64,000 nt of DNA from Himantopus leucocephalus (taxonomy: Eukaryota > Chordata > Aves > Charadriiformes > Recurvirostridae). Made by a program: the position numbers and the translations under genes. The notes beneath the pieces are model-generated. The model was not told the origin of the DNA, ran no database searches, and worked only from the letters and a program-made list of their open reading frames with translations. The DNA is taken from positions 68,168,124 to 68,232,123 of the forward strand of contig RSEF01000001.1 of NCBI GenBank assembly GCA_003993805.1, written 5' to 3'. This document shows, piece after piece, positions 27,801 to 39,800 of the stretch (positions are counted from its first letter, which is position 1; each line of letters opens with the position of its first letter).

Positions 27801-30800
27801 TGCTGGTTTACTATTTAACCAAAACACTTACGGCACTTTAAAACTGAAAAGTATTGTAATGCATCATTACTGGCTTGATTTTGTTAATGTTAGTTCTGCT
27901 TTGTGAAATTCATTTAACCCAACCTCATTGCTTTTAGAGGTATTTGGTAAGCAGCAACATCTAGTCTACTGTATCTTTTCTTCCTCTGTCTTTTTTCTTT
28001 GATATGACCTACTCATGACCTCACTTCACACTACTTACCAAGTAGTAATTTTACTTTACTTTACCAAAATTTTAAAAGCAATAATACAAAGCATAACTCA
28101 TATTCATGTGTAAGATAGTAAACTTTTTCAGGATTTCAGTCACTGTCTGGGATTAACTGTCTCAATGTCTGTTTTTGCAATATCATATTTTAGAACTCTA
28201 GAGGTACACATGCATACAATTATTTTTCTGTGCATCTTTAGATATCATGACCAAGAAAGCACCCATTTCTTCCCATAGAATCTCTGTTGTGCCTTTTTAA
28301 CCTAGAAACCATGTTTATGGTGGGTTTTGACTTGGCTTGCAAATGTCAGTTTTGCATGAGATTAAAGCAACATTTTACGTTTATAGATCTATTTCATTGC
28401 CTCTGGTCTACAGCAAGTTTTGTTTGACACACATACCAGGAAAATGGACATTTTTCTCTTCTGTGAGGCATGTTTTAGGTTAGTGAAGGCTTCTCTATCA
28501 AGTCCTCTGTCAGGAACATTTAGAATATGAGCCAATGCTAGATCATCCTTAGAATTCACCAACAGGCTTAAATATGAACACACACACTTCTTTGCCAGGA
28601 CTGTCACCTGTATAAGAAACCATCACAAAAATTGGTCATCCTGCTGCTAAATTATGTTCCATTTTTTGAAAGCTAATTAGATAGGTACTGATATGATTTT
28701 TTGGAAAAGTAAGAATTTCACCTTGCATAATTTCAAAATGCTACTTTATGTATGGGGATTCGGGAAGTATTGACAAAAGCAAGCATGATTAATATGTTAA
28801 AATTATGTATACTGTACTTGAATATTCACAAAATATTTGAAGGTTGGATCTCTAGCTACTAAAATTGGCTATCAATTTCTACTTAGAAACATCTTCACAG
28901 ATATTCCTTTTCTATCCCAAGGCAAAATACTAGCACTATTAAACCACATAAGGATTTGTCAGTAACTTTAGATAGGCTTAGATTTTAAACAATTCTCCAG
29001 CGCTGCACCAGATTCAGTAATTTTTCCCTTGGCTCCCAGAGGTTTCAATCAGAAACTCCACTGATTTAGTCTGGACATAAATTGTGACACAGCTCCACCC
29101 ACATAACCAAAACATAACATTGTAATTGCTTATATTGCAGCACTGTTCTGGACCCTGTAAGAACAACAGTCCCAGAACTGAAGAATTTACAGTTTTGTCA
29201 CAAGCAAAGAAAACAAAGACCAAAACAAGGCCGTTAACTAAAGGAAAGATAATGAAAAAACCTATATTAGCTATGGAATTTCTTCTTATCCAATAGGATG
29301 CATACAACAAAAACATAGGCAGTAAAAAACCAAACATGTATGTGTAACAGTCTGAAAAGATAGATTTAAGAGAATGAAAAAAGAGCAAGTAATACTACAC
29401 AAGTCAGAGCAGTAAGAAAGCCATTCTGTTAGTGGTAGAAGTGCTACCTAGGGGAGAACCTTAGTTCAGAAAAGATTTGCTTTTTCAGAAATATTTTGAG
29501 TAGTACCCAAATATTGAATTGAAATTGCCACTTATCATGAGAAAAGCAAGTTTGGAAATGACTAACACTCCAGCATTTCAAGCACTGTTATATTGTAATT
29601 CTGAGATTCTTGCTTTTGGGGTTGAAAGGGTAAAAGGAAAAAATCCATTATTCCCAGAAAGTCCTCAAGTCCTCCACTGGGACAGACAAACCTTATTTGC
29701 TTTGCTACAGCTACCCCTACAGTGGCTATTCAGATTTCTTCTGCACGTAAGGGAGTACGAGCTAATAAAATGAAATCGAAGAAGTTTACTTCATCTACCA
29801 CTTCATTTTGCAACATTGGGAAAAATCATTTAACTCTTAGTCAAGACAACATTTGAGTGATGGTTTACTTGTAGAAAAATTTAGTCCCTGGTGTTTCAAG
29901 GCAGATTAAATCTACATCAAGTGCCTGCCACAAAAGGACTGACTGTCTTCCAGAATACAAATTTCTGCACTTAGCCCCATACGCACACCTACAATATACT
30001 CAAGTGACACAGAGTTTGAATACTCATGTTCTACTTTTTTAAAACAGCAACACATTAATACCAATAATTGGAAAAGAAAACTATGTCATATTTCATCTTT
30101 TCAATATATACAGAGCATTACAAAAGAGAGAGAAATAACTTTTACCTTCACATTCTCCTGGCCCTGTCTTTTGACTGGTGTAGAAGGAGTAGAAAGAACA
30201 GAACCATTATTTTCTTGTACATTCATTATGCCAGAGATAAATTCCAACAGTTGAACCTTTAATAAAAAGATTAGAATAAACTTAAAAGATTAAGATGACT
30301 AGAAAGCAAAAGTAGTATTAAAGCCTGGTGAAATTATGTCTCCACCAGTTTGCTAGTGTTTTGAGGTTAATGCAGCCCTTTCAACATACTTTTGGGTTTA
30401 GTACAACTGTTTTAGTAGAGAAATGCGGTTTTCAGACTCAAATTAACTTAGAAAGGTATCTCAAACAGTTATGTAATACACTCACACTAAAAGCAAGAAC
30501 ATTTAACATGTTACACAATGTTTAGGAAGAGCTCATTAACCCACCCAACTTCTCTATCTTCCCCATGAAAACAGGAAGAAAAAAAAATTTAGAAAACCCG
30601 CAGTTTCCACGCCCTTCCTGAACTTCAGTTCTCCTTATAATCTCTTTTGTGCCTAATAATCACAAGAACATTCGAGTGTTGGTTCTCTGAACATTTAAGG
30701 AAGTAGGCAAGCTGGTTACCAGCATACTTGTCATAGAATCATACAATAATTTAGGTTAAAGGGATATCATCTAGTACAAACTCATGCTTGAAACAGGACT

Positions 30801-33800
30801 AGTTTGACCAGGTTACTCAGTGACATGCTGAGCCACATTTTTAGTATCTCCAAAGATGAGATTCCACATGCTTTCTGGGCAACCTGTTCCAATGCTTGAC
30901 CATTTTTTCATGGAGAAAGCTTTTCATTCTTACTAGGGCTGGAAGGTAAACAGTTTTAATCATGCTATAATGAGTTATTCAAGCTATGTTCATAACATAC
31001 CTTAGTTCAATTAACATTCAGATACTGATATAGCTTCCCTCATATTAAAATGACCATCTAATTAAATATATATCAAATTCAGAAGATGAAATAAAGAGCA
31101 ATTTGTTTAAGTCTGAATGTTGAGAATAGGCATTAAAAGCAGACAATTAACTCCTCTCTAATTTTCATTACAAGGTCAAAGTATGCGTGTCTAACTTCAA
31201 CATTTTTTCAGTATCAGTATCCTTTGTCTTTTGACCTTTCTATGCTCTAGAGAGCACACAGTCAAATAAAATCATGTGGAATGCTTGTGTTTCAAACTTA
31301 TCTTAATTGCTACTTACATATATTTTTATCCAAAAACATAGGGATTAATCAAATTCATTTTCCATAGACTTTCATAGTCCAAGAGCGGAATACACACTGG
31401 GACTTCTCTAGACTAGAACATGGCTCACACGCATTGTCATAAGAATTTCTGAGCTGCAATAAACTGCAACCAAGCAGCTGAGTGAGTGGCTGAAGTGGAA
31501 CCTCTTCTAGTTTCCAGAAAAATCTAACATGGAACTACATGTAGTATAGGGAAGTTTTTGCTTTTAAGAGTGTGGCATTTTTAAAATGATACCAGTTAAA
31601 AGTATTTTGACTGCATATCAACATACAACCAAAACTCCATGACATGCGTTAATCACTGAGCTTTGTTCCAGTCTTATCAGATCTCTACAGTTCATTTTTC
31701 AGTTCCATTTCTGGCAAGGAGTGATATACTCATAGAAGAGCTGTGGGACCCACCTATCCAGCAGGACAACAGAAAGAATTAATTTAAGATCTTAAAAGAT
31801 CTAGTAACTTAAACTCAACTGCTTTCCCAACAGAAGACAAAGTAACTTGTGAATAATTCAGAGCTTCTGTGTATATTTAGAAGTGTCATAAATTCATAAC
31901 TGGAATCAAAAATATGTCAAAATAATATCAGAGAACAAAAAATCAAAATACTTACAGGTGCTATACTCTCATCTTCAGATACAAGTCCAAGACCATAGCA
32001 CTTCTGACATACGTCTATTAGATCTAACATATTGCTTCTTGCTAAGAAGGTATGATAGGCTTTTTTTAGGTCAGCATAATTTTCAGGTTCTTTCATGGTT
32101 TCGTATGATAATCCCAGTTTGTCATGTAACAAATATTTCCAAGTTTCCAACACATCACTAAGTGATACTGCAAAATCTCCATGGTGCTAACAGAACAGAA
32201 AAAAAGCAAAAATATTATGTTTTGTATTCAGTATAGCTTTTAAAATAACTTTAAAACAAGCTGCATATATACATATTTAAAAACACCCTTCTAATCTAAA
32301 TAGTTAAGTTTATTATAAACAAATTTTTAATTATAGTTGAACTTCTTCCAGTGCTTTGCCTTTACAGCTGAGTTTTGTTATATGCAGTATTTGTTCCCAA
32401 TCTTTAAAATTCCAGGTATGTATATGCAGCTTTACTCGTAAGAAAAGACATATTGACTTTCACAGGACTACTGCTTACATAAAGTTATTCATTTACAGAA
32501 ATAGTTTTCAGCATGGCAGGCATTTACATCCCAAAGGCAGTAAATATAGCTCTAATACCTTGCTTCAAGTAAGGTAATCTTCTCAGTAATCTAAGAAAAC
32601 ATAGGCCGAGTCCAAAAAAAAAAAAAAAAGGAGCCTTTTTTCCTGGGTCAGTACAATTATACTTTTGCATAACATTGGTAGCATTGCTACATGGATCTAA
32701 AAAACATATTAAAGCAACACACACCTATCCGTTACTAGTACCATAGCTAACGTTAACTACATGGTATAGGCTATAATCTTATACCCAGCTTCTGGCCCAC
32801 TCTTCCTGTCAAAGTTATTAGATTACATTCCGTGTGCCCCTCTGCCTTCTCCCCAGCCTCCAAAAAGGAAAAAAGAATTACAGTTCATCAGAAAAGTAGC
32901 AGAATTAATACAGATTAACAGAGTTAATTTAAAAGAGCAGATAAAGTGGGCACACAACACCACACACGTGGGTAGCAAAATAACTAACAGCATTTTACTA
33001 GCAATTGAAGAACCTTTTCCTGTTCTAGGCAAAAAAGAAAGTTTTTGTGATGAATTTGAAATTAAGAGACTTGTATCACAGTTAGCAGTCCCTTACTTCT
33101 TTCCAACTCAAGAGAAGTACTCTGTCCACCAAAGGTCAACAGAAGCAGAAAACACACCAACAGAAATTACTAAAATCATGTTTAATTTACATATTAGTTT
33201 ATAAATTTTTTTTCCAAAGGATTTACATCAAAGTGGGGACATCTGCTATTACTACATTTATATGTAGGGTTGTATTAAGTAATCATTCCTAAGCACTTTT
33301 AAAAGAGTGAACACTTAATTGTAAAGCAATAAGCTTGCGGTTTTGTTGTGCAGTTCTAAACTGAAAGGAAAAAAGGGAATAAACCTTTCATTAAAAGTTA
33401 TCTCTAAATGGAAAAATAAAAAAGACTAAGAATGGAATCCATAGTGATACATGTAATCTCATTTATGAAGCAGAAGTAACTAAAGAACCAAAGTTAATAG
33501 CAAACCTGGCATGGTTGGAGGTTACAAGTATGGCAGCAGGGCACAAGTGGCAAACAAAAAGGTGGAAGTGTTACAGCAGACACGAACACATAGTGGAGCT
33601 GGAACTCACAGAAATTTAAAAACAAGCCGAGTTAAGTGACAAAGCCCTGGTATTTGAGTCACAAATCAAGCGATGTGTTACTGAAGAAGTAGATTGCAAG
33701 CCAGCTACCATCCAGTTGTAGCAGTAGGAAGATACAGGAGAGCAGTTATTGATGCACTCTAAGAAAGCAATAATTAGGTACAATACATAATCCTATTTGT

Positions 33801-36800
33801 TTAATCTCTGTCATTGTCTATTTCACTTTACTAAAGTACTGTTTTTTAAACCAAGTCATTCACAGTTGGGAGGGGAGGGGAGAGGAGAATCCGCTCACTG
33901 AGCATCAGACATTTTAATTAATTTTTCCAGTTCTGCATGGGGGTACAAGGAACTGCAAGAAATCTGAGCCTATCTCGTTGCTACCAATAAAGGAGATGAG
34001 TGTATTGTCGATGGTTAAAGACTGCAATGCTGAGGAAGCCAGAAAAATCAGTTTCAATCCCTGTAAACCAAGCTACACAGACAAAGAATTGCATTAAGAT
34101 GCTACATATACAAGTGAAAATACATTGTAGTGAATTCTGCTACTAATTAGATTGGACTAAAGGTAACAGCAACAAAACACAGGATTGCATATGTATTTCT
34201 GGCCCCTGTAATTCAGAATTTGGCCTTTTATTCACTAATTACTTGTTACCTGTTTTTCATCTGTTGACCACTGACCCTGGACTTTCACTCCTGTACTGTT
34301 GTCTGCCTTTTCAAAATTCTAGCTAATAGTTGCTAATCTCCCTACACACCCATACCTCATTATATTCTGTGCCTATTTTCATCTTGCTCCTAAATCTTGG
34401 TGTATTATCCAATATCCACCACAATCTCTATTTTCTCATAGCCATGTTTATTGCAGACCTTTCCATACTACTATACTCTACATCCTCCTGATGTCAGCTT
34501 TCCCACCACCACTTCCTCTTTCCCCTGAAATCTGTGACTTCCTTACTACTTGCTCTTATCCCCTCCTCTTTCACAACTAGACTCCTCATTTTCATCCACA
34601 CCCTGCTCTTTGATCTCGACCCTTTTTCAGCTGAGGTCCTTCTATTTGAGTTGGACCTCAGAACACAAGAAAGAAGTAATTTTGCAACTGTAGCCAATTT
34701 TCCAGTTTTCACCAAAGAAACAGAGTTCATACTACTGATATCTAAACCATTCCCCAGTATATGGCAGCAAAAAAGAGCAATATTACATGGTCATGTAATT
34801 CATTGTGTAACATGATATAAATGCCCTGCAACGGAGTGACAAGCCTTGCTTTGCTATGTCAATAACAGCAGATAACTCTACCGCAAAGGTTTTATTTTAT
34901 TTCATGACATTTTCATATTAAGCAACTTTAATCTGGATAAAATAATTACCTAAAAACACCACTAGCAACTGAACACAAAACTAAATACAAAACCAGGTCA
35001 GGAGCAATTCTAATAATTTAAGTTGTTCCAGGCCAAAAGATCCCTCCTTAGAGTTCTAGCATACTTCGCACAACTTTCCCAATAGGCTTGACTACGTATA
35101 TGATTCTGAAGTCCTGAGTCAACTTTTTTGATATTGCCTAGACAAAGAACTGAGTCAAAATGAAAGAGTACTCATGCATATTACTTTCAGAGCCCTTTTT
35201 TCCTTCTAATTTATGCATGGGTTATGATAACTGAGCACTATGAACTTGCATGCTAGTCCACAGGTTACCAGAATTTTAAAATGGCGTATATATTTTCTGA
35301 AAAGCACTTGTTTTCCACTTCAGCCCCTCAAAAAATTGAACATGTAATCATGTTATAAACTAATTTAAACAGATCAAAACATCATTAGGTTGGAAAAAAA
35401 AAATGTTGTTTTCTCACTTTGTTTTGAAACAAAATGCTCCAGGAGTACCAAGTTAAAGTACCACTTTAGTACGGTATGTAATAAATCAAAACCTTTCCTC
35501 ACCAGATCAAGGACCTGTAGAGATTAGCAAAGTTCATATTAGTGCTGTAAAAATATTTTAAATCCAAATAAAATTGCACTCCAGATATTAACCTTCATGA
35601 TCAGGTGCTCACTGTGACAGTGTATTCTATTACTCATACAGTCAATTTGTCAAGAGTCTCTTAAAATTAATTAAAAAAATAACGTGGTGCTTTGCAGTAA
35701 GCATATGCCAACTGGCTAACAGCTTAAGAAAGTTCAAAAAGTTCCTTACTTTCATTCCATGATAGACATTGCAAGTATTGCATTTCATAGGCATAGAAAC
35801 AATATAGTATTATAAAGTATCTTCACTTCTTGGTAGTGCAGTATGTTGTTTCCTTGTACTCTTATTTAGAATGTCTGAAATCCAGTAGCAACATTTCATG
35901 CCTAAAGACACCATTCTTTAGTATTTCATAGGTATTGCAAGCTTTCTAGGGCTAACTACATAGCAAATCAGCTTCTATTTTGACAGAAAATTGTTTTAAA
36001 CTCCAGAATGTTACATGTATTTCAGCAATATCATGTTCTCCCTGCCTTCCCCGAACAAATAGTCACTAATCATTTTTGGAATCTGTGTGTTCAAGACTGC
36101 TGTGCTTAACCACCAACCAGGTGTTGTCTCTAGTTCTGTTGTTTTCAGGCATACTCCTAGACTGCAGTATTGCTGCCTGCCATTGCCCTTGTGTTGTGCG
36201 ATTCTGCAGTCTTGTCATCTCTGGTCCTGCTAAGACTTCGTTGCTTGCATATGCTCTCGTTCCCAAACTGTGGTACATAAAGCACATTAAAGTAGTATAA
36301 AGCAGCATTTTGAATAAGTTTGCCAATCCAGTGAATGTTGATAGTGCCATGCACAGATTTAGAAAATGGTTCATATAAGCACAAATGTATAGACATAAGC
36401 ATCTGATAGTTGATATACTGCAATCAGCCAGAAGCAAAGCCAGTGAAGTTAGAGGCCAATATCCTAAGCTTAGAGAAATGCCAGTATACCTTGCATGGGT
36501 AATTATTTGGGACTTAACTTTTTTTTTTTTTTTGGGGGGGGGGGGGGATGTGGGTGTGTCAAGGGTAAAGTATCAGGGTCAAAGAGAGTTGAGGTATGCT
36601 CTGTTTAAGGAGAACTGGAGATCTACAGTATGTATGGGTCAGTAGAACAGTTCGTATTTGCAACAACAGGACCGTGAAACAGACAAAGTAAAAGTTGTAC
36701 TCATCCAAGCAAACTATTACTTTCTAAAGTCAACACATCAACGAGAGCAGTAATGAAAACAAGCTAGAAAACTTAGCACACTCCTGGTTAAAAAAAAAAA

Positions 36801-39800
36801 AACCAAAACAAAAAACCCAAACCCACACACCACATCCTTGCTTCCCCTTCCACCTCTCAAAACAGAAACATGTAATACTATAGTGAAGGGGGGTGGGAGG
36901 GAGAAGAGAAAGTCCTATTGATAAGCTACAGAGGATGCCTCAAGATTTAAGTAGCAAGAGTCTTAACACAGATGAAACAACTCCAGCTGTTAAGCTACAC
37001 AAAAATACAAGGAACAATAACTTTACTTATGATTTGGCTACACAGGGTATGGGAAAGACAGTAGCACAGTCACAGTATATAATTTGCTTTTAAAAAAAAA
37101 TAAATTAAATATTCCTGGAGGTGTTTTAAGGCCAGGTTGGATGGGGCTTTGAGTAACCTAGTCTAGTGGAAGGTGGCCCTGCCAATGGCAGTGGGGTTGG
37201 AACTAAATGATCTTTAAGGTCCCTTCCAACCAAAACCAGTCTATGATTCATTACTTCAACCTTTTTTCTACAAAACTTCAACCTTTTTTCTAAAAAAGAG
37301 CCTGACCCTTGTAGAGAAGGCTACTCAGCACTGGTGAGACCACATCTGTGTGCTCTGTCCAGTTCTGGGCTCCTCAGTACAAGGGAGACACACTGACATA
37401 CTGGAGAGATTCCAACAAAGTCCAGTGAATCATCCACAAAGATGACTAAGGGACAGGAACATCTCACACAAGAGGGAAGTCTGAGAAAGCTGGGACTGTT
37501 CAGGCTGGAGAAGAGAATGCTGAGGGAAGATCTCATCAATGTATATAAACATCTGAAGGGAAGGTTCAAAGAGGATGGAGCCAGGCTCTTTTTTTTTTTT
37601 TTTNTTTTTTTTTTTTTTTTTTTTTTTAAGGTGCCCAGTGACACAGCCAGAGGCAACTGGCACAGACTGAAAGAAACACATGAGGTTCCCTCTGAACATC
37701 AGGAAACGCTCTTTTACTGTGCAGGTGATTGAGCACTGGCACAGGTTGCTCACGGAGGTTATGAAGTCTCCATCCTTGGAGATATTTGAAAGCCATCCAT
37801 ACGTGGTCCTGGGCAACTGGCACTAGGTAGCCCTGCTTGAGGAGAAGGGTTGGACAAGATGACCTCCAGAGGTCCCTTTCAACCTCAACCGTTCTGTGAA
37901 AAATTAATCATACTGAAGAACAGCCAAGACAAAGTCTCTTGGTAGCATCATTACAATATGTTACAAGCAACATATCATATAAAATTGCTACAAAGTTGGT
38001 AGGAGTCTCTGATTACCAAAAGGAAGACAGATACAGGAGTTTAAGGGAGTAACACTAAAACAACTGTGCTTTTTTCTTTATTTACCAACATGGAAAAAAG
38101 AGGATTTAGGAAAACATTTCAAGAAATACAGGGTACTGAACAGAACATAACATTCTTCAAACAGCGTATAAAATGCAGTCATAGAAGCACAGGGTAGAAC
38201 TAAACCACACACCAAAACTGATTTCATCCAGAATCAGAAAGAGACGAACTCAAATTTCTAGAGGGGAAAATATATTTCTAAAATCAACAATGAAGCACTT
38301 TTTCCGCCAGTCTCACAGTCCTAGTGCTAGAAGAGAGATTTACAAAACATTTAAGACAAGTCTGAGAATTTAAATTCACAGACTCAGGAAAAACAACTGT
38401 TTTATATGAGGTCTCAGTTTCCCCCACTACTAGCTACAACAGTTATGGTCTGAAAATGACAAGTGATTATTTGTCCTAATAACTATCTTCTACTTCTTCT
38501 GCAAACATAGTCAACTTAAAGCAATTACCCTCAACTGAACTTCAGCTTGAAAAGTGATATTTCTATTTCAAACCTTAAGAACAGTTCTTGAAAGTTTTCC
38601 TAGATATTAGATCTATACTAATCAACGTAGGTAAAAGGTATTAACTTTCACCACAGACCATATGCCACTTGTCCTTATGCCATATGGCTACAACACAAAG
38701 TATTTTCAGAGGAATTCAAAGCATAGATTTTTTCCCCCCCTTTTATCCCTGCTACTTGATCAATGTTTATCACACCGTTTGCTACTCTTATTCTTGGTGA
38801 AATTTAAGACTAATAAATTATGAGACTTTTAAACTTTTCTGGTGTTCCCCAAAAAGCCTTGTTACTTTTCACTTCTACTGCAGATACAGATAACAGTTAA
38901 AATACCTAATCCATTAAAATTGTCCTGCCTCCCAAAGAAAGAGAATAGTTTTTTTGTTGCTGTGGTAGGTGTGGGGTTTTTTTTTTTCCCAATCCAGCCA
39001 GTGAATAGCCTGTTAGAACACTTATTTTTCTTGCAGTAATTGACTTTATCATAATAGACTTCTATTCTACAGGTGTTATGTTAACAATACAAAATTATTG
39101 TGATTAAATTAGAGATTTAACAAGGGACTTGCCTACAACTGTAATACTCCACATCTTAGTTTGAAGTTTTAGTGCAGAACAAAATAAAACAGTCATATTT
39201 CACTCTAACATGATAAACATCAAAATGGACATCCAGCTGAAGAAACTGAACTTCAGAGGCAGCACATGCAAATGTTAAAACAGTTTTAATCCACATATGC
39301 AAGACTAGTTTTATATATACTGGTAATTTGTCTTATTAGACCAACTAGTATAATCAGAAAAAATAAATTAGGTTTTGAGCACTTGGTCTTTCTTCAGATT
39401 TGAAGTAGTAGCAGTATATTTCAAAATAAAATTAGTTGAAAATAGTTGCTTTAAATTTGTTCAGATCATCTCTGAAAGAAAAGATATTTGCAGAGGGGAA
39501 GAATCTTTGCTGGAGGAGAAAAAAAAAGGAGAAAATGGAATAAACTAGTTACCTCTAGGGGAAGGAAAGAGCTTATTGTAAGCTGTTAGGGAAGAAGCAG
39601 TAATGAACCATAAAAATATCATCTTTATCACGTCTGTAACTTTTGGCATCCAACAGAATAACACATTTGAGTTCCCAGAGTTGGGTTTGGAAAAATGTTT
39701 GTACTTCTCCCTTGAGAATCACAACAAACATGACAAACAGTGAGTGCCTTCACAGGAACTTTTGCATTATTGTCCTTAATCAGTTCTCTGAGAGTTCATT

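Noticed and set aside
29014..29388. 124-codon minus-strand frame with hydrophobic segments
   Set aside because: Hydrophobicity follows from T-rich sequence. No splice signals or homology link it to PARPBP, whose exons on both sides join in phase without it.
36255..36290. GTTCCCAAACTGTGGTAC, like a hAT-transposon terminal repeat
   Set aside because: No partner terminal repeat or 8-bp target duplication was found; a single short match is not enough.
36066..36437. 123-codon minus-strand frame
   Set aside because: No known family; sense-strand PARPBP exons 2 and 3 join directly in phase across it.
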